From contig NZ_JBGCUN010000001.1 in the NCBI RefSeq assembly GCF_041103235.1, positions 1,240,001 to 1,304,000 on the forward strand: a DNA stretch of 64,000 bases. The letters run 5' to 3'. Below are positions 46,581 through 55,235 of the stretch, piece after piece. The notes beneath the pieces were generated by a model. The model searched no databases, was not told where the DNA came from, and was given only the letters and a program-made list of their open reading frames with translations. The position numbers were made by a program, and so were the translations under genes. Positions within the stretch are counted from its first letter, which is position 1. Each line of letters begins with the position of its first letter. This stretch comes from Yoonia sp. R2331 (GTDB taxonomy: Bacteria > Pseudomonadota > Alphaproteobacteria > Rhodobacterales > Rhodobacteraceae).

Positions 46581-47077
46581 TGGCGGTGACCACCGATATC
46601 GTGCGCACGTGGCGGGGGCCGCGCGTCGTCATGCGCGAGCTTTTGGCGCAGGGGCGGCGCGAGGATCGGGCCGTTGCCTATGTGATTGTCGCCTGTCTGC
46701 TGATCTTTGTGGCCCAAGGTCCGCGTCTGTCACGTCAGGCGGCGGGCTTTGATCTGGCTCCGGGGACAGAGGCGCGCGATATCACCGAATTGCTGTCTTA
46801 TGAGCTGTTCGCCTGGCTGATGCTGTGGCCGTTGCTGCTTTATGCGATTGCGGCGATCAGCCATGTCGTGGCGCGGGTCATTGGCGGCAAGGGCACGTTT
46901 TATACTGCGCGGCTGGCGCTGTTCTGGGCCTTGCTCGCCTCGACCCCGGTGCTGCTGCTTTATGGTCTGATGGCCGGCTTCGTGGGGCCGGGCGCGCAGA
47001 CGCAAGTGGTAGGCGGCATCTGGGTCGCAGGCTTTGGCTGGCTTTGGCTGCAATGTCTGCGGGAGGCGGAAAGTTGA
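46580..47077 (+). CDS. YIP1-family membrane protein, first copy
   Basis: 165 aa. Begins TDIVRTWRGPRVVMRELLAQG, a YIP1-type start, followed by four predicted helices. Often found in Rhodobacteraceae suf operons; role unknown. Overlaps sufD by one base and the next gene by 4 nt (TTGA). Confidence 0.75.
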   Translation: MAVTTDIVRTWRGPRVVMRELLAQGRREDRAVAYVIVACLLIFVAQGPRLSRQAAGFDLAPGTEARDITELLSYELFAWLMLWPLLLYAIAAISHVVARVIGGKGTFYTARLALFWALLASTPVLLLYGLMAGFVGPGAQTQVVGGIWVAGFGWLWLQCLREAES

Positions 47078-47652
47078 ACGCGGTATTGCAGTTCATCGGG
47101 CGGTCTTTCGTCGACCCAAAGGGTGTGGCGACCATGCTGAACGCCCTGCGCCTTAACCGCGGGATCTTGTGGTCGATGATGGCCTTGGTGGTCTGCCTGT
47201 CGGTTCTGATGATGGTGGGCACACTTTCGATCTTTCCCGCGCCGTCGCAAAGCCAGCTGATGGTGTTGCCGCCCTTTGGGTTGGCGATCCTGCTGGGGTC
47301 GATCCTGGTTGCGATGGTCTTTGCCTTCTATTTCACCGGGCAGATGCTGGGTGGGACCGGGCGGTTTCCCGGTGCTTTACTGTTGCTGACGTGGTGGCAG
47401 GCGATGGGCGTTGCGGTGCAGGTCATCCAGCTTTTGACCGTGCTGATCTTGCCGTTCATGGTGCAAGTCGTGTCCATCGCGGGCTTTGCCTATCTGACGA
47501 TCGCGCTGGTGCTGGCGGTCGATGTCCTGCACGGTTTTGCCAATATCGGCAAAGCGATTGCAACGATCATGATCGCCTTTCTTGGGACAGCCTTTGGGTT
47601 GGCCCTGATCCTTTCACTGGTGGGCGTCACGGCCCAGGGACTTGCCTTATGA
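47074..47652 (+). CDS. YIP1-family membrane protein, second copy
   Basis: 192 aa from TTG 47074, with GGAGGCGGA just upstream. Five predicted helices with GRSFVDPKGVATMLNALRL at the N-terminus. It follows another YIP1-like gene, so the two may form a pair. Overlaps sufS by ATGA. Function unknown. Confidence 0.75.
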   Translation: MNAVLQFIGRSFVDPKGVATMLNALRLNRGILWSMMALVVCLSVLMMVGTLSIFPAPSQSQLMVLPPFGLAILLGSILVAMVFAFYFTGQMLGGTGRFPGALLLLTWWQAMGVAVQVIQLLTVLILPFMVQVVSIAGFAYLTIALVLAVDVLHGFANIGKAIATIMIAFLGTAFGLALILSLVGVTAQGLAL

Positions 47653-48872
47653 GCTTTGACATCAACGCGATCCGCGCCGATTTTCCGATCCTGAGCCGCG
47701 AGGTAAATGGCAAGCCGCTGGTCTATCTGGACAACGGGGCGAGCGCGCAAAAGCCGCAGGTGGTGATTGACGCGATCACACGTGCCTATGCCGAGGAATA
47801 CGCCAATGTGCATCGGGGCCTGCACTACCTGAGCAATCTGGCCACCGAGAAATACGAAGGCGTGCGCGGGATCATCGCAAAGTTCCTTGGTGTGCCGGAT
47901 GAAAACAGCATCATTCTCAATTCTGGCACCACCGAGGGGATCAATATGGTCGCCTATGGCTGGGCCGCGCCGCGGTTGCAGGCGGGCGACGAGATTGTGC
48001 TGTCGATCATGGAACATCACGCCAATATCGTGCCCTGGCATTTCCTGCGCGAGCGGCAGGGTGTGGTGATCAAATGGGTGGATGTGGAACCGGATGGATC
48101 GCTGGACCCCCAGAAGGTGATTGATGCCATTGGCCCCAAAACCAAGCTGGTTGCGGTGACGCATATGTCAAATGTGCTGGGCACCTATGTGGATGTGAAA
48201 GCAATCACCGCGGGCGCGCATGACAAGGGTGTGCCGGTGTTGGTCGATGGATCGCAGGCGGCTGTGCACAGCCCCGTCAACATTGCTGATCTGGGTTGTG
48301 ATTTCTACGCCATCACCGGTCACAAGCTTTATGGTCCATCCGGGTCGGGGGCGATTTATGTGGCACCAGACCGCATGGCCGAGATGCAGCCGTTTCTGGG
48401 CGGTGGCGACATGATCAAAGACGTCACCCGTGATGGCGTCATTTACAACGACGCCCCAATGAAGTTTGAGGCGGGCACACCGGGCATTGTCCAGACCATC
48501 GGGCTTGGCGTGGCGCTGGAATGGATGATGGATGTGGGCATGGAAAATATCGCAGCACATGAGGCTGACGTGCGCGACTATGCCGAGATGCGGTTTGCAG
48601 GGCTCAATTGGCTGCAGGTGCAGGGGACAGCGCCGGGTAAGGGAGCGATATTCTCGCTGTCGCTAGAGGGGGCGGCCCATGCGCATGATATCTCGACCGT
48701 GTTGGACAAGCGTGGTGTCGCGGTGCGTGCGGGCACACATTGTGCGATGCCATTGATGGAGCATATGGGGGTAAATGCCACCTGCCGCGCCTCTTTTGGC
48801 GTCTATAACACGACCGAAGAGGTGGATACCTTGGTGGACGCGCTGGAGCTGTGTCACGAGCTGTTTAGCTAA
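47649..48872 (+). CDS. sufS: Cysteine desulfurase SufS
   Basis: 407 aa. Type II desulfurase that feeds the SufBCD scaffold. PLP Lys in ITGHKLYGPSGSG, catalytic Cys in VRAGTHCAMP, with MEHHANIVPWH and DGSQAAVH around the cofactor. Last gene of the operon. sufE, sufA and sufT homologues were not seen downstream. Confidence 0.95.
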   Translation: MSFDINAIRADFPILSREVNGKPLVYLDNGASAQKPQVVIDAITRAYAEEYANVHRGLHYLSNLATEKYEGVRGIIAKFLGVPDENSIILNSGTTEGINMVAYGWAAPRLQAGDEIVLSIMEHHANIVPWHFLRERQGVVIKWVDVEPDGSLDPQKVIDAIGPKTKLVAVTHMSNVLGTYVDVKAITAGAHDKGVPVLVDGSQAAVHSPVNIADLGCDFYAITGHKLYGPSGSGAIYVAPDRMAEMQPFLGGGDMIKDVTRDGVIYNDAPMKFEAGTPGIVQTIGLGVALEWMMDVGMENIAAHEADVRDYAEMRFAGLNWLQVQGTAPGKGAIFSLSLEGAAHAHDISTVLDKRGVAVRAGTHCAMPLMEHMGVNATCRASFGVYNTTEEVDTLVDALELCHELFS

Positions 48873-48879
48873 GGCACGC

Positions 48880-48896
48880 CGGGCCAGTCTGGCCCG
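48880..48896. terminator. Hairpin between convergent sufS and peroxidase gene
   Basis: CGGGCCA-GTC-TGGCCCG, 7-bp stem 8 nt after the sufS stop. No strong T-run, so a weak or Rho-assisted terminator. Confidence 0.5.
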
Positions 48897-48908
48897 ACGC
48901 TGGTTGAT

Positions 48909-50378
48909 TTAGCCGCAATACAGGTCTTCGCGGTGCTTTACGCCATCGCGGTGCTTTTCGACGTAGGCCATCAGGTTCGCCATAGAGCAGTGCTTGCCAA
49001 AGCCGGGCCAAGGGCTGAAGCCGGGGACGTGTAGCACGCTTTCGGGGTCTTCCTTGAGCAGGCGCACGATGACCGAGGCCACGATCTTGCCGCCCACACC
49101 GGTCAGCTTGCCTTTGCCGCTGGCTTGCGCCTCTTGCAGGCAATAGAACCACAGTGGCGTCTTGGTGATATGGTGATCCAGTAGCGCCTGTGGCGGATCA
49201 AGCGGTTTCATCCCCAGATGCCGCGCCATTTGCTGGCCTGAGGGCAACAGCATCGCGGTGCGGTCGCGCAGGATGTTGCGCAGGCCCAGCTTTTTGGCGC
49301 GATCCACCGGGATCTGCAGATCGCCCCATGTCAGGCCGGAGCCGACGATGAAGTCGGGCAGCTCAAAGAGCGTATCGGCCATGTCGGTGCCAACCGGCAG
49401 CGCCTTTTGCGCGTGGGGGCCGAAGAATTGCGCCATCTCAATCGTGGCCCCGTCGTCGCGCGGGCCAAAGCCGCGCAGGGCAAAAAGATCAAGCGGGGAT
49501 TCACCTTTGCGCAGCACGTATTCCGGCTGCACCGTGGCATGGCCAAAACGATAGGCGGCGACCGAGAATTCCGCCGGCATCATCGGCGCACCGGGGAAGA
49601 TGTCATGGGCCAGCGCGTGGTCGATATCAGCCTGATCCACAAATGACGGCAGGAATTCGTTCAGCACCAGCCATTGATAGTGCAGACGGATAAAGCGCCG
49701 CACCTCTTCAAAGCTGCGCAGGCCGGGGTTGATGGTGTCGTGCCAGACCTCTGACCGGATACCCATCGCGGCACAGTTGGACACATCGTGGTGGCTGTCG
49801 GCATTCGCCTCTGCGTGGTCCATGAGGATGTTGTGCAAACAGATGAACGCACCTTGGATCTGGCTGACGAGGATGTTTTCGTCATTGCGAAAATCCCCGA
49901 TCAGCGCGCGGCCATGATGGTTGCGGGGCAGATCGTGCGGGCTGTCCTTGCGGCCGAACAGCATGTATTCGGACAAGTGCCCCTCGCCATAGAGATAGGG
50001 AGAGGCCTCTGGCCCGTCGCCATAGACGCAATCAAGGTCAAGGTTGGGTGTGCGGATGTTGCGGATCGAGCGGGGGTCAATCCGGGTGCCAATGGCACTG
50101 GTGGCGTCCAGCGTGATATCATGGTCGATGAATTGACCAAAGAAGGTCATACCAGCCTCTGCCGGGCCATCCTTGACCGTATTAACGCGCATGGTTTCCA
50201 CCAGCGCGTCAAAGCCATCCACGATGGTTTGCCTGGACAGGTTGCCGGTGACCGGGTTGGCGCCCAGCAGATAGCCAAAAATCTGCGGCAGGGGGCGGTC
50301 GTCATTAAGGGCATGATGGTCGAGGCATTCCTTGAGAAACAGGTCAAGCCGCGACATGCCGTGGGGCATCTTCGTCAT
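48909..50378 (-). CDS. Animal-type heme peroxidase
   Basis: 489 aa. The distal His region is MTFFGQFIDHDITLDA, the hallmark of the peroxidase-cyclooxygenase superfamily, followed by LHNILMDHAEA and the proximal-side RFGHATVQPEYVL. Homologues oxidise halides or phenols. No signal peptide is obvious. Single gene, convergent with sufS. Confidence 0.85.
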   Translation of the reverse strand: MTKMPHGMSRLDLFLKECLDHHALNDDRPLPQIFGYLLGANPVTGNLSRQTIVDGFDALVETMRVNTVKDGPAEAGMTFFGQFIDHDITLDATSAIGTRIDPRSIRNIRTPNLDLDCVYGDGPEASPYLYGEGHLSEYMLFGRKDSPHDLPRNHHGRALIGDFRNDENILVSQIQGAFICLHNILMDHAEANADSHHDVSNCAAMGIRSEVWHDTINPGLRSFEEVRRFIRLHYQWLVLNEFLPSFVDQADIDHALAHDIFPGAPMMPAEFSVAAYRFGHATVQPEYVLRKGESPLDLFALRGFGPRDDGATIEMAQFFGPHAQKALPVGTDMADTLFELPDFIVGSGLTWGDLQIPVDRAKKLGLRNILRDRTAMLLPSGQQMARHLGMKPLDPPQALLDHHITKTPLWFYCLQEAQASGKGKLTGVGGKIVASVIVRLLKEDPESVLHVPGFSPWPGFGKHCSMANLMAYVEKHRDGVKHREDLYCG

Positions 50379-50529
50379 TGAATTTCTCCGTTCAAAAATG
50401 TGTTGGTTTGAAAAGTGCCACTAGGGTGCGGGAACCGGGTGTCGCGGCAAAGTCGGGGAATCCTGACCAGCGAAGCATTGCCGATTGCGTGTTGCAGGGC
50501 AGGTTTCGGGCGGCTATAGCGGGATCAAC

Positions 50530-50606
<77 letters not shown>

Positions 50607-50635
50607 CCCCATGTGTTGACCGCTAGAAACGTCAA

Positions 50636-51712
50636 TCATTTCATAACCTTAGCTTCTGAGTTAACAGTTGGACTTGCCGGGTTAACAGATTGCGCGCCCT
50701 GCACCGCCTGACGCTTGTTCGCCCGTTCCGTGTAAAGCTGCACTTCCTCAAGCGTCACATGCCCGACCCAGCCCTGCATTCCGAGCAATGAAACGCCCGA
50801 TTCCGCCAGCGTGTTCATGCGATATTTGCGCAACCCGTGGGCTGACAGATCGGGCAGCTTTGCTGTGGTGCAAGCCGCAGAAAACCAGCTACTGAACGAC
50901 TTGCGGCTGCGCGGCTTTCCGTAGACCGTCAGGATGAACATGGCCTGATCCGGTTGCAGGCATTTCATTAGGTCTTCTCGCTGCCGCTCAAGCCCCCATG
51001 CGGGTGCGGTCCATGGCACGTGAGCCGGGTTGCCGGTCTTTTCCTGGGTGAAGTGCAAAAGCCCGTCGCGGCGCACCATCTGCCGCCCTAGCAGCACGGC
51101 ATCACTTGCACGCGCCCCTGTCCATTGCAGCAACTCACAGGCAAGCCTCTGAGGCGTACCTATGGGCCAGTGCTTGCGGAAGGCGTCAAGATCGTCATGC
51201 GTCCATTCCTTGTGACCCGCTGTCTTTGGCATCTTCTTGCGCTTCACCGGGGCCGATACGTCCGTATCAATCCAGCCTTTGGACTTCCAGAACGGACAGA
51301 GGTGCCGCCATGCTGTCAGGCGCGACTTGGCAACGGCGGGTGTCAGGGGGCCTAGATCGGCTTCGATGTGACGGGGTTGCAGGTCGGCCATGTATGCGGA
51401 ATCGCCCTTGGCGCTGATAGCCTCGATGTGGCGGCGGTTGTTTACCTTAGAACCCGGTTTCATAGAGAGAAAGTCGGTTGTTGCTAGGTATGCCTCACAG
51501 CCCGCCCTGATTGTCCCTGACTTTGCCCGCGCTCTCACAGGCCCGTTCTTTTGCTCCTCTGCCAGCCATGCAGCGACAAATTCGGGGTGATCTTCGGGGA
51601 TGTCATTGGGTAGGGGCGCGCGGGTCTTTCGGTGATACTTGAACACCTTGCCGTTTTTCTTTGTGACGCGCCACACGTTGCGTTGCTTCACGACCCGAAC
51701 GCCTCGTCGCAT
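50636..51712 (-). CDS. int: Tyrosine-recombinase integrase
   Basis: 358 aa. Catalytic residues: Arg201 in TGARASDAV, His292 and Arg295 in SAHGLRKYR, His318 in WVGHV and Tyr327 in VQLY. The N-terminal half has the Arg/Lys-rich arm-binding and core-binding domains. It should integrate the phage at the adjacent tRNA-Arg. Its start overlaps the excisionase stop by 25 nt. Confidence 0.93.
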   Translation of the reverse strand: MRRGVRVVKQRNVWRVTKKNGKVFKYHRKTRAPLPNDIPEDHPEFVAAWLAEEQKNGPVRARAKSGTIRAGCEAYLATTDFLSMKPGSKVNNRRHIEAISAKGDSAYMADLQPRHIEADLGPLTPAVAKSRLTAWRHLCPFWKSKGWIDTDVSAPVKRKKMPKTAGHKEWTHDDLDAFRKHWPIGTPQRLACELLQWTGARASDAVLLGRQMVRRDGLLHFTQEKTGNPAHVPWTAPAWGLERQREDLMKCLQPDQAMFILTVYGKPRSRKSFSSWFSAACTTAKLPDLSAHGLRKYRMNTLAESGVSLLGMQGWVGHVTLEEVQLYTERANKRQAVQGAQSVNPASPTVNSEAKVMK

Positions 51713-51921
51713 GAGTTTGGCCCCTCTGGTTCACCTTCGTATCTCAGTGAATCAGCATAGGCGTCCAGATCAGCTTTTTCATAGACCCAATTTCCACCGT
51801 CTTTTTTGCGGGGGATTTTCTTCTCGCGCAACTTGCTTTCGGACATACCGATATAGGCCGCAGCGGCGCTTGCCTGCATGAGCCTGGGGATGAATGAAAA
51901 CTGGTGCCGCGCTTGGGTCAT
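51688..51921 (-). CDS. Excisionase-type HTH protein
   Basis: 77 aa. A MerR/AlpA-like winged helix (ASAAAAYIGMSESKLREKKI, then GNWVYEKADLDAYADSL) matches small recombination directionality factors. Placed just before int, it should steer excision. Confidence 0.78.
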   Translation of the reverse strand: MTQARHQFSFIPRLMQASAAAAYIGMSESKLREKKIPRKKDGGNWVYEKADLDAYADSLRYEGEPEGPNSCDEAFGS

Positions 51922-51925
51922 GGCG

Positions 51926-52189
51926 TCAGTCCTTGGTGGGGGTCCATTTGGAGCAAGCAGGAGAGCGCGATAGAACGTCTGTTCTTCGCCCTTTAGTCCA
52001 GCACGCGCGGTTCAATTCGCATTTCAGATATGTTTTTGCCCAACTCGAACGGTGCAGGTTCCCGCATGAGCCGCACGTTTCCCCGTCCGGGCCGGTGCCG
52101 GGATAATCGGCATACCCTGCGGGGGTAGGGTCTTTGCGTTTGGCCTTGCTTACCGGCTTCACCTTGAAGCCAAACAGGTCAACGGCCAT
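51926..52189 (-). CDS. Small phage Cys-rich protein (87 aa)
   Basis: Begins AVDLFGFKVKPVSKAKRK. Cys pattern CGSC...C...C...C (residues ~43-78) resembles a zinc-binding domain. ATG 52189 overlaps the upstream gene stop by one base. No family named. Confidence 0.65.
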   Translation of the reverse strand: MAVDLFGFKVKPVSKAKRKDPTPAGYADYPGTGPDGETCGSCGNLHRSSWAKTYLKCELNRACWTKGRRTDVLSRSPACSKWTPTKD

Positions 52190-52377
52190 CACTCCCGCTC
52201 CCCATGCTGTGCGATCAGGGCGCGGAGTTCGTCCGCACAACCTGATAGGGCCAAGTATTCGGTTTGTAGTTTCTGGCGAATAAGCGGAGAGAATGCGCGA
52301 TTTTGCGACTGGCGTTTTGCTACCTCCGCTTCGCTCTCCCACTTCTCAGCCAGCCGTTCCAGCGCGTCACGATCCAT
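52189..52377 (-). CDS. Small phage protein (62 aa)
   Basis: Mostly helical, charged (DRDALERLAEKWESEAEVAK). Overlaps both neighbours. Its ribosome site lies inside the C-terminal codons of the upstream gene. Function unknown. Confidence 0.65.
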   Translation of the reverse strand: MDRDALERLAEKWESEAEVAKRQSQNRAFSPLIRQKLQTEYLALSGCADELRALIAQHGERE

Positions 52378-52624
52378 CGGTGTTCTCCTTGTGGGTGAGG
52401 GTGCGTTGCGATGCCTCCGTTCTATGCAGGCTTGCGCAGAACGATTGCGCCGACTTCATGTCTGCAAACTTGCCGGAATCCCGAGCATTTGAGGCATACC
52501 AAAGGCCGGACAGGCAACTATCTGCTGGGAAGGCGGTCACATGATAAACAAGACCCAAGCCCACAGCAAAAGCGCCTGGCCGGCCATCGCTGAATGGGTT
52601 CCATCGCAGTGCTTCATCCGCCAT
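52367..52624 (-). CDS. Small phage protein (85 aa)
   Basis: Starts at ADEALRWNPF and ends ENTDGS. A hydrophobic middle (FAVGLGLVYHVTAFP) may be a strand core. Overlaps both neighbours. Function unknown. Confidence 0.6.
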   Translation of the reverse strand: MADEALRWNPFSDGRPGAFAVGLGLVYHVTAFPADSCLSGLWYASNARDSGKFADMKSAQSFCASLHRTEASQRTLTHKENTDGS

Positions 52625-53072
52625 CGGTGTTCTCCTGTAGGGCGGCGCGAATGCGGGCTTCATAGTCGGCCTGCGCGGCGTTTTTCAGTGGGGAAAAATC
52701 ATCTTCATGAATCCGTTCCAACAACGTTTCGCTGCATGCCCTGACGCTTTGCCACCATCGGGCATTGTCGTGGTAAATCAGATCAAGATACAGGCCCGAA
52801 AAATCATCGGTGTCGTCCATCACAAAATAGGTTCCGAAAAGGCAGACAGCCATTGACAAGACCGGCCCGTCAATCACTGGGTGGTCCTCCCACACCAGCG
52901 GCTTGACCTTTGGCCCGGCCTCCAACTCCGCGATACGCTCCCGCAGGCGGGCGTTTTCGGCGGTGAGGGCGTCGAGCGCCAATGATGCTTGACCCATACA
53001 TCCCGCTTCTCCATCCGACCTGACGCCTGCGAAAGCATCAAGCGCCTCTGCCAGCTTCTTCACATCATCCAT
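52614..53072 (-). CDS. Phage protein with coiled coil (152 aa)
   Basis: A leucine-zipper-like helix (DALTAENARLRERIAELEAG, ~28-47) is followed by a domain with VKPLVWED, the start of a segment common to phage early proteins. Ends ENTDGG. Function unknown. Confidence 0.68.
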   Translation of the reverse strand: MDDVKKLAEALDAFAGVRSDGEAGCMGQASLALDALTAENARLRERIAELEAGPKVKPLVWEDHPVIDGPVLSMAVCLFGTYFVMDDTDDFSGLYLDLIYHDNARWWQSVRACSETLLERIHEDDFSPLKNAAQADYEARIRAALQENTDGG

Positions 53073-53170
53073 ATCCACAGTCCTTTCAAAATAGCAGCCC
53101 ACACGCTCGCGACGGTGAACAGCACAATGGCGTTCAACAGCACATCTAGGGCGGTCAGGGGGCCTAGCAC
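53060..53170 (-). CDS. Possible 36-aa membrane micro-protein
   Basis: GTG at 53170 overlapping the previous stop; the product is one hydrophobic helix (LNAIVLFTVASVWAAIL) ending KGLWIWMM, overlapping the next ATG. No strong ribosome site. Read as plausible but weak. Confidence 0.35.
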   Translation of the reverse strand: MLGPLTALDVLLNAIVLFTVASVWAAILKGLWIWMM

Positions 53171-53319
53171 TTGAACCACGTTCTGCGCCCGCACTTTTTG
53201 CAACGGACGGATTGAGCATGTCCTCGGCCACCCTCGTCGGACCCCCAAGTGCCTCGCGGCCCAACGTTCTCCCAGACATGAAGGCATCCGTGCCAAATTA
53301 ATCCTAGAAGTCGCATCAT
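53164..53319 (-). CDS. 51-aa phage zinc-ribbon protein
   Basis: The frame starts MMRLLGLIWHGCLHVWENVG and ends RCKKCGRRTWFKC. The CLHxW and CxxC...C pattern is typical of small siphovirus zinc-ribbon proteins. AAAGGA lies 7 nt before the first ATG. A longer frame on the same strand (53060-53326) is rejected apart from its hydrophobic tail. Confidence 0.6.
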   Translation of the reverse strand: MMRLLGLIWHGCLHVWENVGPRGTWGSDEGGRGHAQSVRCKKCGRRTWFKC

Positions 53320-53322
53320 CCT

Positions 53323-53766
53323 TCATTCCTTTCCGCCACCGGGCCGGGGTGTCCGGTCTCCGGTGGCCTTGCTGTGCGCCGGGGCGCGGGAATCCCCGGT
53401 GCCGTCACAGTATTCGCAATGTTTGTATCTGTTGCCATCGACAGCCGACCAGCCATGCCAGCGCGTCCCGTTTCCGTGGCACTGGTGACAAATGCCCGTT
53501 TCGCTTGCCCACTGTTCCCTGAACTCTAGGAGTTCTCTCCTTGTCAATGACACTGAAATTTCCGTGCTGGGGTCCATGTCCCGCCAAGTGATCTGGCCCT
53601 TGCGTTTTCCAGATTTTAGGGGACGGCCCACGCCACCGGTGAACTCTATGGACGCAAACGGTGTTCCGTGGTTCTTGGCTTCCCAACGATATATGTCCCA
53701 GCCATCTGGCAACTCACCTTTCGCCTGAATGGCCATAAGGTCAAAATTGAACTGTTGGCGCTCCAT
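53323..53766 (-). CDS. Phage protein with CxxCxGxG pairs (147 aa)
   Basis: ATG 53766 overlaps the previous stop and has AGGAG upstream. A CHQCHGNG pair followed by CEYCDGTG resembles a DnaJ-type zinc finger. Function unknown. Confidence 0.65.
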   Translation of the reverse strand: MERQQFNFDLMAIQAKGELPDGWDIYRWEAKNHGTPFASIEFTGGVGRPLKSGKRKGQITWRDMDPSTEISVSLTRRELLEFREQWASETGICHQCHGNGTRWHGWSAVDGNRYKHCEYCDGTGDSRAPAHSKATGDRTPRPGGGKE

Positions 53767-53954
53767 CACGCTCTCCTGTGTGTTTCGTCATTCACCACGC
53801 GATGCAGCGCGGCTTGTGTTGCGTCATCCAGTTCGCGGGCGTGGGTCTGATACCAGTCAATGAAGGCTTCAGTCACAACCTGAGGTGGGCGCGGCGGAAG
53901 CGGCTTGTTGCTCATCGCGGCTTGTCGAGGATCAAACGGGTCGATTAGGTGCAT
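53766..53954 (-). CDS. Small phage protein (62 aa)
   Basis: ATG 53954 has GGAGAAGAAGG directly upstream. Sequence includes PPQVVTEAFIDWYQTHAREL. Overlaps the 33-aa gene before it and the next gene. Function unknown. Confidence 0.6.
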   Translation of the reverse strand: MHLIDPFDPRQAAMSNKPLPPRPPQVVTEAFIDWYQTHARELDDATQAALHRVVNDETHRRA

Positions 53955-54033
53955 CCTTCTTCTCCATCATCATAAGGTTGAGTTCTGCCAGCATGGCGGC
54001 AATCGCGGGGGTCCAGGGGTTGCGGTGGGTCAT
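53932..54033 (-). CDS. 33-aa phage micro-protein, related to the one at 55787
   Basis: MTHRNPWTPAIAAMLAELN followed by MMMEKK. It shares the pattern MTxxNxWTxxxAAxLAExNxMMxxKK with the 25-aa frame at 55787-55864. ATGA overlap with the upstream gene. Length and pattern suggest a real short helix-forming product. Confidence 0.5.
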   Translation of the reverse strand: MTHRNPWTPAIAAMLAELNLMMMEKKDAPNRPV

Positions 54034-54305
54034 GACGTGGGCCTGAAAAAAGAAAGGTTTGTCAGAAAAACCAACGGAATTTGCTGAATTTCATGGCCGG
54101 GGTGTATGCTCACAAGGCTTTCAGCGACTCGCCTGTCTGTGTTGCATTGCGGAGAGGCGTCACGCGAAGCCTTGCGCGAGCCACGATCCCAGAAAGCAAT
54201 GCCTTTCTCAGGGTGGACGCACCAGAAAGCATCGACAATCACCTCACCAGATTTAGGCTCCCGCGCAACTGACAACGGCAAGTGGTAAGTCTTTGAGTGA
54301 TCCAT
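54030..54305 (-). CDS. Small phage protein (91 aa)
   Basis: Begins DHSKTYHLPLSVAREPKSG and contains VIVDAFWCVHPEKGIAFWD. ATG 54305 overlaps the previous stop. Function unknown. Confidence 0.6.
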   Translation of the reverse strand: MDHSKTYHLPLSVAREPKSGEVIVDAFWCVHPEKGIAFWDRGSRKASRDASPQCNTDRRVAESLVSIHPGHEIQQIPLVFLTNLSFFRPTS

Positions 54306-54421
54306 CACGCTTCCCCCACATACACAGGCAAGCGCGCATCAATCAGCGGAAGGTCAAACCACCCATCCTCAAAGATGGACGGTGGCGGGCAGGGGGAAGG
54401 GGTCGATATCGGGTTAAGCAT
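54305..54421 (-). CDS. 38-aa phage micro-protein
   Basis: Starts LNPISTPSPCPPPSIFEDGW and ends VYVGEA. ATG lies inside the stop of the pentapeptide gene (ATGCTTAA), and its stop overlaps the next ATG. Function unknown. Confidence 0.45.
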   Translation of the reverse strand: MLNPISTPSPCPPPSIFEDGWFDLPLIDARLPVYVGEA

Positions 54422-55127
54422 GGGCTTTGGCCTCCAATTCAGCGAGGCGCTTCATGTCGGCGAGCGCCTTTTCGTTGGTGGTGTAAAAGTTGGGCATCCG
54501 CTCAAGAGACGGGTCACTTGCAAGGTAGATCACTGCCGCTGCGGCTGGTGTTCCCATCGCAAATTCAAGCGCCTTCCCGCCCTCACCGGCAAGCGTGACC
54601 GCCCATCCGGCGCGGCAGTGCGCAGTGCCGCAGTGCCAAGTTTCCATTTTGAGCGCGCCCGGTTGTGACGCTGCCTCATAAATTGCAGTATGTATGTTTT
54701 CGATTTTCACCGGACAATCGCGCAGGTCGGCACCGCTCAGGTCGGCACCGCGCAGGACGGCACCGCTCAGGACGGCACCGCGCAGGTCGGCATCGCTCAG
54801 GTCGGCACCGCGCAGGTCGGCATCGCGCAGGTCGGCATCGCGCAGGTCGGCATCGCGCAGGTCGGCATCGCGCAGGTCGGCATCGCGCAGGTCGGCATCG
54901 CGCAGGTCGGCACCGCTCAGGTCGGCATCGCTCAGGACGGCATCGCGCAGGTCGGCATCGCGCAGGTCGGCACCGCTCAGGTCGGCATCGCTCAGGACGG
55001 CATCGTTTTTGATTGCCCATTTGACAGCAAGCCCAACCTTGACGCCAAGCGAGGCGCTTTCATCGGCCTCTATTTCGGCGGTGAATCTTACTGCGCCGGT
55101 CCATCGCGATCTAATCTCGAATTTCAT
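54414..55127 (-). CDS. Pentapeptide-repeat protein
   Basis: 237 aa. N-terminal ~40 residues (KFEIRSRWTGAVRFTAEIEA) and a C-terminal domain (~140-237 with WHCGTAHCRAGWAVTLAGEG) flank about 20 pentapeptide units of the form ADLRD/ADLSG (~44-138). Such units stack as a right-handed quadrilateral helix. AGGAGAGAA precedes the ATG. Role unknown; DNA mimicry is one idea from other pentapeptide proteins. Confidence 0.85.
   Translation of the reverse strand: MKFEIRSRWTGAVRFTAEIEADESASLGVKVGLAVKWAIKNDAVLSDADLSGADLRDADLRDAVLSDADLSGADLRDADLRDADLRDADLRDADLRDADLRDADLRGADLSDADLRGAVLSGAVLRGADLSGADLRDCPVKIENIHTAIYEAASQPGALKMETWHCGTAHCRAGWAVTLAGEGGKALEFAMGTPAAAAVIYLASDPSLERMPNFYTTNEKALADMKRLAELEAKAHA
54721..55010 (-). 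repeat. 15-bp tandem repeat encoding pentapeptides
   Basis: Units such as CGCAGGTCGGCATCG recur with almost no sequence drift; several neighbours are identical. Near-perfect DNA identity suggests recent expansion or ongoing copy-number change. Confidence 0.85.
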
Positions 55128-55235
55128 GGTTCTCTCCTATTCTCCGGCCAGCAGGGTCAGCCCTGCGGCGGTATTCCAATGAACCCCCGACGCTCGTGGG
55201 ACGGTTATGCGCCGGGGGCTATCCCGCGAGTGGGA

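Noticed and set aside
53174-53326. N-terminal part of the frame 53060-53326
   Set aside because: The overlapping 51-aa zinc-ribbon frame has phage-typical motifs and a better start; only the hydrophobic tail is kept as a possible separate micro-protein.
54721-55010. Possible CRISPR array
   Set aside because: The repeats are contiguous 15-bp coding units without spacers.
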